From Chrysaora quinquecirrha (lineage: Eukaryota; Cnidaria; Scyphozoa; Semaeostomeae; Pelagiidae): a stretch of 64,000 bases of DNA. Numbering within the stretch: position 1 is the first letter of the stretch; each line of letters begins with the position of its first letter. The translations under genes were made by a program, and so were the position numbers. The notes under the pieces were generated by a model. It saw nothing but the letters and a program-made list of their open reading frames with translations. It was not told the DNA's origin and searched no databases. Below are positions 23,492 to 36,984 of this stretch, in pieces. Where the stretch lies: positions 1,588,752 through 1,652,751 of the forward strand of contig JACTAT010000002.1 of the NCBI GenBank assembly GCA_014526335.1. The letters are read 5' to 3'.

Positions 23492-25559
23492 ACTTGTTGT
23501 ATTTGAATGGAAACGTGAAAGGTATTCATGATTCATTTTTTCATTGCATCTCTTTCTTTCCATCATCAATGAAGCTGCTGATTCCATGGTCAAACATTGA
23601 AGCACCCCAATCAGAAATCCAATACATATATAACAAGACATTCAATTCACAATTGAATGGTCCTTGGTTTGAAGGGGGAGGGGATAAAGTCAATCCGCTC
23701 ACCATACTTCTACTGTAAGTTCAGTTAATAAGCAGCAAGGGCATTCATTGTAGAATATTAATCTCGTGAGACAAACTTTGTTGCTGCTCACATAGCCTGA
23801 CCTTCATTAATGTGCCAACATTTCTTTGTTGCTTCTTTGATTCTTTGCAGTAATGTCCACTGCTCTTTCATCTACAAAATTGGAGTGTCCACAAACTTCA
23901 TGCTGTTTCTTACCATCTGCATGCTGTTTATAAGCAACACCATTTGCGACTTCAGCCTTGTGCTCCTAAGATTGATTATCATTTGCACCCCAAAAATGCT
24001 TTGGATTTGCAGAGAAAATTTTGTAACGATGTAAAGAATCTAGAGAAAGGGGTTGATTTTTGTGCCTTGACATGTTGTCTCAGCGCCTGATTTGAGCCTC
24101 AGAGCTTAGCAGTTTGTTTACCCTACCCTATAGGTCTTTGCACTGTTAGAACCATTTTGCAGTACCTTCGAGTTCCCAATTTGTTTGAAGATAGACCGAA
24201 AGATAAGAAATTCGTGGAAATATAAGCAATTATAAATCATAGATGCAAAATACTAAACTAAATAATTTATGCAATACATAATAATAATATTTTTAATTGA
24301 TTAAAAAAACGCTGTATCTGGGATACAGTTTATCTTTAAATACTTGTATTTACAGCAGCCGCCCTTACTCTGCAGCATCTAAGCCACTAATCAAATGAAT
24401 CATTAATCTTCATTGATTGAATTGCCAATCGAATGAAGCAATCAGTGATAATCATTAAAGGAATGACTTGATTTCGGTTTCTCGTACATAATGAAACGGT
24501 AAGACAATTATTTTTGCCGAACTTGAATTAATTTTAGTTCATGTATTCGAAATTTTGAAAAAGTTTCAGCTGAACGCCAAGCTTCAGACTTGCGTCTTCA
24601 AACATTTTGAAATTTTGAGGTCGTCTGGTCACAACATCCAGAGCCACTGAAAACATCGGAGGACCTGGGGCATAACAACCAAAGCAACTACCTGCAATCT
24701 GATGCTACAGAGTATAAAACATTCTCCTTTGTTGCTCTGATTCCCCTGAAATTTTTTACTTTTCACTGCATCGAAAAGTTTAATAGCGAATGCCAGGGGG
24801 TAATTGATACTGACAAAGATATAATAACATATCATATTTAATACAGTAGCATATTTAACAACGCTTAATTACTAATTCAACGAAGCAGTTTTCAAGCTAC
24901 AAAAGCATGATCATCAAGATACTATTAATAAAGATAAAATATATCTACACAAATTAACAAAATGGTCTGCTTTTTAAAGATAATCTTACTAAAATGATCG
25001 ATCAAATATCTAATCTTACAATTCATTAAACAAGGAAGATAAATTACATAATGGTTTTGTTTTAAATAGTTACTTGGTCTATATATATAACATAAGTTAC
25101 TTTACGATCAACAGTGTTGTCACATACAGTACATAACCTTTTAATATGCTTTTTTATTTCATTTTAATGTCTTAAAAGGGGCTTAACCCTAAAAGGGTTT
25201 TTGTGCTGTAACTACGCATGTGGACAGTTCACAGGACATTTATAAATTGTTATCAGAAAAAGACAGCTAAGGCAGCTCAGTAAGAGCCCTGATTGACATT
25301 GCGGATTGATCACGTGGTAAGATATTGATTACTGATTGGCTAAAACTTGCCGTGTCTGGTTTTGATTGGCTACTATCTGACATGCTTCGAAGCGAGATGG
25401 TTCAGTTGCAGGAGCGCTTTTATTGGCAACTACTGGGAGATTGCTTAGCCTTTATTGAATATACGGCAAAAGTCATTCAGCTTTCGCCAGCATCTTTATT
25501 TCAATACTACTTACATCAAGCGCTAGCTTAGTAACTCTAACATACTGTCATTTGATTTC
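23492..25559. other. Gene-free spacer RPL21-FGF
   Basis: Intergenic between convergent RPL21 (+) and FGF (-). AT-rich, holds the two 3' UTRs; no open frame with recognisable content and no clear repeat family. Confidence 0.5.
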
Positions 25560-27798
25560 TTAAAGAAGTGTATTTACAAGGATGAACTGAGCTGATCGTT
25601 TTGTTGGATTTGAGTTTTTACCTTTTCTCATCGTTCCATACTTGTCATTGTCTTTCTTTTTCATTGCAAGAAACCAGTTGAGCTTTCTTTTATACGCTCT
25701 TTGAAATGTCAGGTAGTTATGGTTGTTGTTGCTGCTATCTTTTTTGTTTCCAACTCTGTAGAAGAATACGCTTTGTATTGTCTTCTTTTTCTACAAACGA
25801 AAACGAGGTTTGGCGTTAATAATAATCATCATCATGAAATTACCAGAAGACCAGAAGCGACAATCTGATATCATCATTGGATATCTGCATTTCCCATCTC
25901 GCATCTCACTAAGTTACTGGTACCCATATGCTATGTTTGCAGAATAAGGTTCAATCCCATTCAATTCCCCAATTGTTCCCGCTTTTGTTTCCCCTTTCCC
26001 CCTCTGATTATCATGATTTCCGATTTGTTCCCTGTTGATCCTCCAAAATTCTTAACAACAACAGCAACACCCTCATTACAACCAACAACAGCAACCTCTT
26101 GGTTTCTCCAGCAGTCGTTCAACCTGCGTGTTGTAAACAATTCAGCTGACGAGATAGTGTTTGTCAGTTGTAGCAACTCAATTCAATAATATAGGTGACT
26201 TACCACTGCGGACACTCTACTGTCCTCTGTCATGACGAGATATCTGTATGGGGGCTTCTCAGTCCTGATTATCACCAACTGGCGAGCGTACATCAGAATC
26301 GTCAAATGTGCTAAAATAAGACATTCAAATGTTTACATAACCCCCTGTGAAACATTTCATACCGATTTAGGATACATGAAGGGCAGTTGGATTTCCGGGG
26401 TACCCGTTGGTATATTCCTTTGAAAAATAATGCGTTCATCGTGGTGGGTACAAGTTGGGTCCGCTCCGTTTCACATCCGACGTGTGCAATATTGTGTAAC
26501 TTGTAAGGTTCTCTTACGTCACTGAATGTCGCAGATGGTTCTGTGAGAAAGTCGCACAATGGTCTTTAAACTTCACAGGAAAACATGGTCGCAGCAAGTT
26601 GGTTGAAAAAAGGTTAGAACAGCACGACAGTTCACATTTTATGTTATGATAACTACAAGTTCTGGGAAGTCCTTATGGTCTTATTTCCGACTATTGTTTA
26701 ACGATACTTTCCTTCTATTTGACTCGAAATGCCTTTCAAGTATATTCGCGAATACAAAAAATGCTTTTCAACGGTTTATTTTTAAGTTTTCTGACGTATG
26801 TTTTACTGTCTGAGGAAGGCAATATGCTATTCTTTGTTGATTAGCAAGTAGTTGTTAAATTAAAAATAGCGAAATTATAAACATGCGGAAGATTGTGGAA
26901 TTTTTCTAACTCTCGCTATGATTTGGCCAAATGTTCTCAAACGTTCCAATAAGGTGACATGTGAAATCTATTAGCTTACGATGGAAAGAAAAATAGAAAG
27001 ATCCCTGTTGACCTTTCCAACGTAGAATAACGTAGGTCATCGCGTGGACTTCCAGCGAGGTCAAACGTCATAGGTTACTTAGCACAGATGGCATATGTAA
27101 GGGATTAGAGGTCACGGAAAGGGCATACGTCAAGGGTCACGTAGTCTGGCTCAAACACAGTATTATTTCTGTATATCCCATCTATCACTCACTCGCATTG
27201 TCCCTTATGTTGTAAAACTGAACGGGTTACTAAATTGATAATTATGATTAGTGGTAGAATAGCAAGACTTACTGTATGGTGAACTGTGATCTTGTGTTCC
27301 TCTTACTGTTCCATTGGGTAATATTTCAACTAAGTAACCACTTCTACAAAACAATTTTCTTTTGTGTTCGATGCTTGCACGATTTCGAATTGGGAAATCA
27401 GCTTTGATGTCATCTTCTTTTTTTATATTCAAATGATTTCTCAGGAAATTCTTATACGCTTCTTCAAGTTCAAGTTGTGGATTCTGATCGAGGGTATCTT
27501 TCCTTGAAGTTTCATCTTTTCCAATATAATCATGATGAGAACCTTCGAAATCTCTCATCAGTGTGTTCTTTGATCTCCGTCGCAATGTTGGTAAACTCAA
27601 ATCGGAATTTGATTGCATGCTTTTCTCTACTTTCGCCATTGATGCTTTCAAATATTGCAATAAAGCATGACTGTTTCTGGTTTTTCTTGGATATTGTGAA
27701 GCTGAAGTGCTGACGAGTAAAATGATGAAACAACGAAGTATGATTTTATTTTTCCAAGTTTTCCGTGAAACAGCCATGTTGCGTAATGGCTGCACCAT
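25560..27798 (-). CDS. Fibroblast growth factor (secreted FGF ligand)
   Basis: Secreted beta-trefoil ligand for FGF receptor tyrosine kinases. Exons 27273-27798, 26204-26310 and 25560-25790 join with phases 1 and 0, the classical FGF intron positions, and the 107-base middle exon is one codon longer than the usual 104. Exon 1 has a signal peptide (KIILRCFIILLVSTSAS), a long basic propeptide-like region and the start of the core (KLFCRSGYLVEILPNGTVRG). Exon 2 matches the segment TILMYARQLVIIR...YRYLVMTEDSRV. Exon 3 gives NYLTFQRAYKRKLNWFLAM and a basic KYGTMRKGKNSN heparin-binding-like stretch before the TAA. Total 287 residues from ATG 27798, or 280 from ATG 27777. Subfamily cannot be assigned by eye; the short exons are hidden from simple open-frame searches. 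Intron 1 holds clustered AGGTCA half-sites. Confidence 0.85.
27009..27139. promoter_or_regulatory. Cluster of nuclear-receptor half-sites in FGF intron 1
   Basis: TGACCT (27009-27014), AGGTCA (27034-27039), AGGTCA (27057-27062), AGGTCA (27109-27114) and GGGTCA (27134-27139) occur within 131 bases. AGGTCA is the nuclear-receptor half-site. A regulatory role on the FGF gene is inference from density and position. Confidence 0.3.
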
Positions 27799-30449
27799 TC
27801 CTTCGCAAAGATAAGACGAATTCTGAAAAGCAATAAGAACTCTTGATAATAATTGTATTTCTATCAGTGGTTGAATATTCCCCTAAGCTAGTTTTGCTTT
27901 GCTCACTGTCTTCACACCGAAACATTAGAAATTGACAGATTTCACATCTCGTCTTGGCGGAGTTAAGAGTGGAACATGATTTCCTTAAGCAAAGCATTAT
28001 TTAAACTGCAATATGAAAGGTTACGGCCTCATCGATTAGGACCTCATAAGATTAGAAAAGACAACACCCATATTAGATTAAAAAAGGATCTATTTGTGTT
28101 ACTAATGGAGATTGCTACACTCCCTACACTCCCTCAATCTGACGAGATGGATTGTGAATTCTTGGCCTTTCAAAATTAACGTTTATATCAAAATTGTTTG
28201 GTCAGCGACAATGTTTTTCTCGTAGAACTCATTCAAAATATCATGCTTGAAATCATACTCTTATCCAAGCTATTTTCGTCTTTTTTCTGCTAAAGCTGTT
28301 ATTAGTATCACAATTACGACGTGTTGAAATACTACAACCCTAAATTTGAAACTCTAACCAACTTGGGCGTGGTCAGTTAGATTTTCCGTTAGCTTAACGT
28401 CCATACGGTCACGTATGTCATCTTTTTCAAATCTGTTCTTCATTTCAACATAAAATGACTTAAAGAACGCTAAAATCACTTATGGTGATTATTTCATGAT
28501 CATGTTGATTATTAAATGATTAGATTACTTTGAAAAGGGATAGAAGTTAAGTTAGTTTCGAAAACAGCTAGTTTGAGGTTTCCTTTTAGCTAATAAGAGA
28601 GGGGTAAAAGGGGGTCTTCGTCGGCACGTTTCACAGACAACCAAAATCTATTTTCACAAAAAACATACAGCTTATCTTTGGTAGCTACTTTGCCACTTTA
28701 CGTTTAACGCTTGATACTGGTTCACGTTGCACAGAATTGTTTTGGTTACTTCCACGTGTTCACATCTTGAAAAATCTTAAATCATCGCGTATCTCAAAAT
28801 ACCCCTTTCCCCCCTTCTGTGACGATGCTTTGAGCGCTCTCAAAATGCCTACTTGACTGATTTGTGATAAGCTAAGAAGGATCAAATAGTGCGGGTGATT
28901 TCAATCATCAGTCGGTCAAAGATGTCCATAAAAATGGAATGTCCTTTTTCAGAATCAGAAACTTAAATTCTGTTTCCTTAGTACTCGAGATTTTTACATT
29001 AAAAATCAATATTAACTTAGAAATTCTTGCTTAGTTGATTCAGATATCTATGTCTCTTTAAAAGTTGTCTTTCGATATATAAGAACTGTTTGTTATTCAT
29101 AAGAGACCATTTATCCAGTTTTTGTAAAGCATTTGGATTTCGGATGGCCTTCTAATGTCCCCATTTTAATATATTATGTCCCCATTCTCCCATTTAAAGC
29201 ATCCCTTGATTAAACAACATGGGTTTTCAGCTTGGGACATTATCATTATGAAATAGATTTTCTACTTTTTGCTTGAAATTATAATTGCGATGACGCTATA
29301 ACGTTCGGCAACCCTTTTATCATGAACAAAGTATTAGGATATAAAAGATACAATTATTGAAAACTATCTTAAGTTAAATAAGAAACAAAATAATTGTTAT
29401 ATGGGCGATCTATACATGATCTTCAATATTTAATAAAGACAATAGAAAAAACTTAATCAAAAGATTTATAATGAAAGTCTAGATCCAAATAAAGCAACAT
29501 TTTAATTTGAAGTTCAAATCTGTATCTAAGAACGGTAGCATCAAAGAGATCATTGAATGAACGTCAGAATTGAAAAGTCATAAAAATAAAGCAAAATCAT
29601 TTACATACGCACGCATGAACCGGTGGAGGGGATGGGGCCCAACCAAACAACGTAAGCTTCTTGAAAATTGCATATTTCCCTAAATCGACAATGAAATGTT
29701 GATACGTAAGATGCATTTTTCACAAGCATCTTTAACGAAGTAGGGTTTCTTTAAGGAAGGGGCCATTGAGATTCTTAAATTTTGCATATTGCAACAATTA
29801 TGTGATTAGGACCACTGAATTAACCCATTAAACAATGAAAACATAAAAATTAAAAATAGCAACCATTAAAACACCAAGATGAAGCAGAGTTTAAAAGAGA
29901 GAAATAGTCTCTTAACTAAGATAGTTTCTTGTAAGTGGTCCCTTAAAAGATATGTAACTTATATAAGTTATAGCTACAAAATCAAGAATTGTTTGTTACG
30001 ATTTGTCGTTACTTGTTGCTTTTAATGTTAATAAACGTCAACAAAAACTATAATGTACAGATAGATAATGCGCAGTACACGATTTTTATTTTATAAGAAC
30101 GTTTTTTGGGGCCAGTATCTTTCTTAGATATTTTATGTTTTCAGTTCGTGGACTTTCTTAGCAAAGATTTTGGAGTGTATTATTTCTGCGCATGCACAGT
30201 TAAAGGCACTGAAAATATTGCAAAAATACCACGTTATACATGAAAAATAATCAAAAGAGTCGTTTACCATCAAAATGAATAACTGAAGAAGAGCGAAAAT
30301 AACATAAAGAACACTAAGAGTGAAAATACGAAACAGAGTTGTCTTAAGTTTTAAGAATCCAATATTGAGCTTTCTTACTGTATATTTTTAAGACGTCGAG
30401 GACTACTACTTTCTTATAAACCATTTGCTTATAGAAAAAACGTGTATAG
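27799..30449. other. Gene-free region upstream of FGF
   Basis: AT-rich sequence 5' of the FGF gene (on the minus strand). Contains the presumed promoter near 27800-28000 and no convincing coding frame or repeat. Confidence 0.45.
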
Positions 30450-30927
30450 CTACCTTGATATATAGAAACGTTGCTCCGTGCGATAATAAAGACTTCTCAG
30501 TCGAGGTTTAGAATTCTTGAGGATATAAGAAATAGTCCGCAAACTACAATTTGATCCAAACGCTACGTTGATCTTTAGATCAAATACTTGACATTCGAAC
30601 AACACAAACACTTTAGCTTTTGTTTCGTTGGAAGAATGGAGATATATGACAAGAAAAGCGCACAAGTTTGTTTTGCAAATGCACAGCATTCGAGGTTTCT
30701 GCCTCAATGAAATAGAAAGAAACGGAATGCCCCCAACTTTGTTAGCTATATGATTTAGTTTATGACCAGCAGTGTTGATCAACATTTCATATTGCGATTG
30801 CTTTTTCAAAGCAACTTCAGAATTCAAAATGACCTTCATTCCATGTTTCATATGGTTCACAATTAATTTCATCGACTTCATCCAAGTTTTGATTCACCTT
30901 TATAAATGTCACCAAAATCAAACTCAT
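30450..30927 (-). CDS. Uncertain exon, possible divergent FGF-like trefoil protein
   Basis: A 143-codon open frame (30450-30881) is long for this AT-rich DNA. A second short frame from ATG 30927 begins with a hydrophobic MSLILVTFIK, runs into an acidic stretch (LDEVDEINCEPYETW) and overlaps the first near 30820; removing one base there would join them, and such one-base errors are common in this window. Spaced features of the long frame (YEMLINTAG, FLSIS, FLVI, FECQVF, RFYIS) line up roughly with the strand pattern of FGFs. A possible donor AAG/GTAGCT lies at its end. It sits about 3 kb upstream of the FGF gene on the same strand, which would suit a diverged tandem paralogue. The similarity is weak, and it may be no gene at all. 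Confidence 0.3.
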
Positions 30928-33900
30928 TAAATTACCCTCACTTGCTGAATTGCTATTAGTTTTATTATTTCAAAAGTTTATCCATATAATCTTTATTTTT
31001 TAATCAGATTTATACAGTATGTTGTAAATGAAATAAAATCAATAAAATCATTATCATTTCAAATACGTTTTGAAATTGCTCGAAGCTTTTTTCGCATTCA
31101 TAAACTATTATTTATTTCATCTTAATTTTATTTCCACTTCACACATACATATGTCTTTTCTATTATTTCATGTTATTCGAGAGAACCTAGCAATAGGCAG
31201 TTTCAACTTTTCAAATGACCTTCATAGCCCTCATTCGATATGCATTTCAAACTTCAAGCTCGACTTTAGTTTTTATTATTCAGTTACTTTAATTCTGTAT
31301 ACGTGAAGAATATACAATATACAGTATACATGTTGATATATATCGCGTCATACACCATTCTCATTTATAAGACATTGCGTGATAGCATAGATTGAGACAA
31401 AAGTTCGTATAGCTAAATTCTATCGCGAAACTCTCTGCCTGTGATATGCAAATTTCATCATTCGTACAAGCATTTACTCAACTCCTAAGATTTCAAAATA
31501 AAACGAAGGGTTTTAAAGAAGTAAAAGCAGAGAAATGTTCCCAATGATAGCTACTAATGATTTTTAGTCGACATGAATCTAACAAACGCAAAAGATTAAA
31601 ACTATAAGTTTCCATTTCAACTATATACGCTCTGTATCATCATCCCAATCTATCCTTATGTTTGTCAAAATCAAGTAAGAAAACACGTATAACTCAAATG
31701 TGAACGATATTATTGCTGCCAAATGCCTTATTTTTGGCAACGATGTATAGAGTCAAAAATAAAAACAAGTAAAAAAAATCCTACTAAACTGCTAAAGTCA
31801 TAAATTATATCTACTCACCAGTTATAAATTTAGTTGTGAAAACAAACTTCTCTTGAATACAAACTTATTTAAAATGCACGCTTCTGTATGCAAAGATCTA
31901 GATTTCAATTTTCATATGATTCTTTACGTTGAAAACAGAATTCTTCGTTTTGTCACATCTAATGCGTGTGCGTCACACTCAGTTGAGATTTTGAAATGAG
32001 CCGTTATATATTGCGCAGTCTCAGTAACACAAACGTCCTATCGACCGATGGTGATTTCTTTCCGAAAATAACTTAAGAGCAGCTAACACGTAGCTCATTT
32101 CCGACTCGCATAGCTTTATGAATAGCTCCCTTGGTTTTGACTTCCTTAACATTATGTATAGAGCAAATTACACACCACGAAATGGAATAGCTTATAACTA
32201 GCAAACCGTTAGAAACAGATTTGCGTCTCCTAATTAGCACGTTGATTAGTATCTGTGAAAATCAATGTCACTGAAGTTTCCAGGTTTCAGTGACTGGAAG
32301 GAAAATTGCTGGCATTTTTGACCTAATGCAGTCCAAATAATTTGACTCAGATTTTGAGATGCTGGAGACATTGACGAGTTCCGATGGGATAAAATGGTTT
32401 TTTTAGCGAAATAAGAGCGGAAAAGAGATGCTATGAATAATGCCACAAGTTTATAGAAAAGATTCTGAATTAGAAAAAATTCACCAAAAGGGAAACATAA
32501 CTTTACCACTGGATACAACACTTTTTAAAAATATCTCAAAAACTATCTGTTTCTGAGCTGGCAATTTCCTGCATTTTTGACGAGCTTTAGGACATGTTTT
32601 AGCAATGTATGTACATGAATAAACTGTTTTTGCATGTTTTAAAACTGCTTCATGTGTTAGGCAGGAATACGACTGCAACGGGAAAAGTATCGCATGAAGA
32701 AGAAACAGTTTGATTACGTAGATGCAGCTTTAGTTCTGCCGTTGGTTGCGAAACAAATACTGTATCCCTAGGGCAGCCATTTTGTTATTCCCTTTCCTGG
32801 ATACAAGAATGGAACGAACACTGTTTCATCACTTTAGAACGATTGACATGTTTCGTGTTTATTTGGAATCATTTGATTTTGATTAACGCCTTGAAAATTG
32901 GAAGTAGGAAATAAAAATTGGTTCAGCTTGTCTCGTTTTGACTTTTTGTCACATTAACGTTCACCGTAATAAATTTTTTATGATTTGAAATGGCCTCTGT
33001 TTGGTTTGAAATTTAGTCTTGTTCACTTCATAAGAAAATATTCACCAAATAAGATTAAAATGGTGCTCTCCACTTCAAAGCCATTTTTATTCAAGTAAAT
33101 TATCTAGTTATAAGAACCTTAAGCGTACAGACAAGGCAGCCAGTATTGTATAGTTTCTGTTTGATATCTGCAAAACGTAATCTCTATTACTAAACTCCTT
33201 AATATGCAAATGAGTTGCCCCATTGTTGTGTCCCATTGTTCGATTGCGCACGAAAGGCTCCAGTCCTGGGGCACCTGGAAATGCGATTCTTTTTTTGATC
33301 GAAGCCCTTTCTGCCCAGGTAGTGCATGCGCTATTTTTCTAAATCTTTTGAGAAGCGAACGATGGTTAAAATTTCGATTTTATTTCGACTTCAACAAGTT
33401 TTGGTTTTGATTGCGGCCATCTATTATGTTCCTTTCACTACATGTACATTGAATCTTTTGTGTGCAACTCTCAGGGGTTTATTCAATGACTTGCGGCTTT
33501 TAAAAGCTTGGATTCCATACAAAATCTTAACTTTCGTGCGACTATCGCACAATCGTGAGACGTGAGAATTTCTTTTCGTACGATTATCGCACGACCATAA
33601 ATACAAATGGTGACATTTTGGTCGTAGCAGAGCCTTCACGATTACATTACTACGATTTAGTTGTGATGTAGTCTTTCTTACAAGTAGATATTTTGAGATA
33701 TCAAAATGAAACACGAAACACGCTTTCCAGACAATAAATACCTTTCCCAACGGTATATTTATTGCCAGCGTGCGATTGTGTCTTATCTCTCAACTTCACG
33801 CTCAAATACAATACTACATTACTGTTGTGAACAAAAAAGGCTTTTCCCACTCTAGCGATGGAAAAGCTTTTTATGTCAACAAAAGTCCCAAGACGAAAGT

Positions 33901-34740
33901 AGAATTTTAAGAGTTAAGAATGAAATTTCAAAGAACATGAGAGTTTCTGGTGATTTTTCAAGGATTTTCTGCCACTTAATAGATGATTCCAGGTGAATTG
34001 GACATTTCTGGGTGGTTTTGGGTGTTTTTCATCAAGTTATAGTTCGTTTCGGTTAGTTTTGAGCAGTTTTGGGTTGTTTCGCGATTTTGGTAAGTACGTT
34101 TTCAAGTTTACAGGGGTCAAAGGACGTCAAAGGACACTAGGAGACTGTAATTCATTTTGGAATTTTACTCATATTCTTACCGTTTTCAAGAAGAGTTCTT
34201 GCTTTGATTATTTCCATAAATCGACACATTATTTCCATAAACTTTGTGTTTAACTGTTTCAATGCATATGAAACACTACTAAGAGGCCATAAATTTTTCG
34301 GGTTTCAAGTTGAATGTTCCTTTGAAAATTCAGAGCACAAACACACAAAATGAAAATCGTTCCGATAGAGTGAGACATTTATTGTTCATGAAGGACATTT
34401 AAAAAATAAAGTCTGCGATGAGATACAGATAAGATTTTCGAATTTACACAGCAGTAATACTGCTAATTTTGCCTCTTAAGTTGACACGAAGGCGTTTGGA
34501 ATATTCTCAGTAGATCTGGAAATTTGCGGAAATTTGGTGGCAAAAAATTTCATGAAGCATTTACCATCGAGCTGTTTGACTTTTATTTAGGCTGTTAATA
34601 ATAGGACTTTCGAATGCAGACAGGGCATAGAAATGTTGCATTATAGTTCAAGTGGATGGAACACAGTCAAAGATACCCTTAACCTTCGTGACTCACTGGC
34701 TCACTATCCCACCCAAGGTTTTGTTTTATAAAACTTGACC
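30928..34740. other. Gene-free AT-rich region
   Basis: No credible gene or RNA seen. A short inverted pair CTTTTCC/GGAAAAG lies near 33845-33870, and a G/T-rich stretch near 33990-34100. Confidence 0.45.
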
Positions 34741-34757
34741 TTCAGCTTTCATATTAT

Positions 34758-35045
34758 AATGATGATGATGATGATGATTTTGATGACATGAAGATAATGA
34801 TGATTGTGATGATGATGATGATGATTATTATTATTATTATGATTTTGATGTCATGATGATGATGATGACAATGATGATCTGATGATGATTATGATTATAA
34901 TGATGATTATGATTATGAAGAGGGTAATGATGATGATGATGATGAGGATGATTCTAATGGTGATTATATATTATAGTTGATGATGGTGATAATGATAATT
35001 TTGACGGTGATGATAACTATGATGATGATGATGATGATGATACTG
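34758..35045. repeat. ATG microsatellite
   Basis: Long imperfect ATGATG/GATGAT array with TTA interruptions. Confidence 0.85.
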
Positions 35046-35116
35046 TTCTTTCTTTGTCCACAGTTTAATACCCTTTCATAAATTCTCTAACGTGTTTATA
35101 ATTACAAGTAGACTAG

Positions 35117-35435
35117 CTTTTTAACTTGACGCCCGCGATGCGGGCGAGCTTTTTACCTTGACACCCGCGATGCGGGTGAGATTTTTACCTTGACACCCGC
35201 GATGCGGGTGAGTATTAATGAGATTAGCCTTGGAAGACAAGATACCAGGTCAGCTGCCTGGCATAACCACAACCTTTAACTCTAGCGAAAGTTCTGAAGG
35301 CTGCAAGTTAAAGGCAGCAAGCTAAAAGGCAGCTGAGTGGTATCTTGTCTTTCCAAGGCTAATCTGGTATTAATCTAGCGAAAGTCGCAGGTGTCAAGGT
35401 TAAATCTCACCCGCATCGCGGGTGTCAAGGTAAAT
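35117..35435. repeat. Foldback with 32-bp tandem hairpin units
   Basis: Three tandem units of period 32 (TTGAC at 35126, 35158, 35190) each contain the hairpin CCCGCGATGCGGG. One inverted unit occurs at about 35395-35430. Between them GATTAGCCTTGGAAGACAAG (about 35222) has its near-complement at about 35342-35366, so the whole block folds on itself. Confidence 0.7.
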
Positions 35436-36844
35436 AAAGGGCTAAAATACTTCGTGACTTCAATTCTATTCAAATTGAAACATTTTTACCAGGTTGACCA
35501 CTGCTTAAAGGGACTTCTACTTAACATTATCACCCCCAAAATTCCATACTCCCTCTTAACATTGTTTCAAAGAAGTGTTTCAATCAAAGTGCCTAAATCA
35601 AAATCAAATGAATTTTGCATTTTACATCAGGTAATATAGAAAGGAGATGCCAATGCTGGCAATAGAATATCTTGTTTAGGTACTTTTTGGAAAGATGTTG
35701 AGGATGATGATGTATCATTATGATCATGATGATATGATCATCGTGACAATGATGATTTTGATCATGCTGATCATGATTATAGGTGATCATGCCGATAGTG
35801 ATTGATCATGATGATGACGGCCATGATGATTGTGATGTCATAATTATCATGATGATTACGTTGGTCGTGATTATTGTGATGATCAAATTGATCATGATTA
35901 TGATTATTGAATTTACAATAATGATTATATGTTTATAACAAACATAAACGTAGGCGTTTTCTAAAGAAATATAATAGTAGACTGTCTCTGTTGTGTATGA
36001 TGGTGTGATCAGTTAATTAACAAGCAACATGCTGCCATCTTTGTTTTGTTTACTGGCATAGTAACAACAAAGAAGGACGCATGACCACAACACCAACAAC
36101 AGAGGCAAACCTAAAGGTCTTTTCAGTGTAATCAGAGTAAGACTGAGTTTAAATATCTTAATCTTGTTTATATTATCATTTAGGTAAATTTAGTAAATAA
36201 TCCCCCATGACTTACGACGCTGCATACAATTGTACAATCGCCCACAATGCTAGAGATACGTACAATCAGATGTCAATCAAACTTAGTTATTTTTCGTGCC
36301 TTTTTGATGCTATAACAGCAGCACACCAGGCATCATTATCTACGCGTGGCAGTACTTTCTCATTCACCTCTCTTGCTTTCTGTTGCTTTTCCATTTGCTG
36401 AAAAACATACTCTAGTGTGGTCTTATTAACACGCTGACTGTTTTAATGTTAAAATACAAGCCTCGCATTCACTTCTTTATGCTTCAAACTGAGATTACTG
36501 AAAAGAAAATGAAAATTGAACAAATGTTTTTTTCGGAAATTTCAGCGAGCTACAGGGAAATGACGCAAGTGATTCCATTGCAATGATTTTTTTATTTTTC
36601 CGCAACCACATTGGTATTTTAGCGGATCTTTCAAGTTGTATCATTTGCCAATCCTCATCAATCATTTCCATAAAAACAGGATTTCATAGTTGCCGATATT
36701 CCGGACAAGGAAACTTACTACTGTGAGGATACGATGCGTTCGAGTTCCTTTAAATCCTTTGCGCACAGTACGAAATACATTGCTTTCCATCTTAATGCGT
36801 CAATACATGATAGATCATTTAAACAGTTGATGAATGATCATGAT
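35436..36844. other. Gene-free region with TGAT microsatellite
   Basis: Holds an imperfect TGAT/ATCATG array at about 35696-35905. Otherwise no gene or clear element. Confidence 0.5.
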
Positions 36845-36976
36845 CGAGGGCTTTTCATTCGTCACAAAAGTGCACGAGATTTTCATAAAAACAAAAGGAT
36901 TTCCAAGGGATTTCCGTGAACACAACAGGGTTTTCAGCAAATGTGTACCAGATTTCAAAGGAGTGATTTGCCCGTC
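36845..36976 (+). repeat. Dispersed CGTACGAGATTT repeat, copy 2
   Basis: Aligns along its length with 51841-51985 (shared GAGATTTnCAT, AAAACAAAAGGA, GGAGTGAnTTGCCC). A fragment of the same repeat (TTTTCACTCGTCACAAAAGT) recurs at about 37302-37326. Confidence 0.65.
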
Positions 36977-36984
36977 GATCATGA

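Noticed and set aside
34758..35045. Possible CRISPR-like or coding meaning of regular repeats
   Set aside because: Simple trinucleotide microsatellite in an animal genome.
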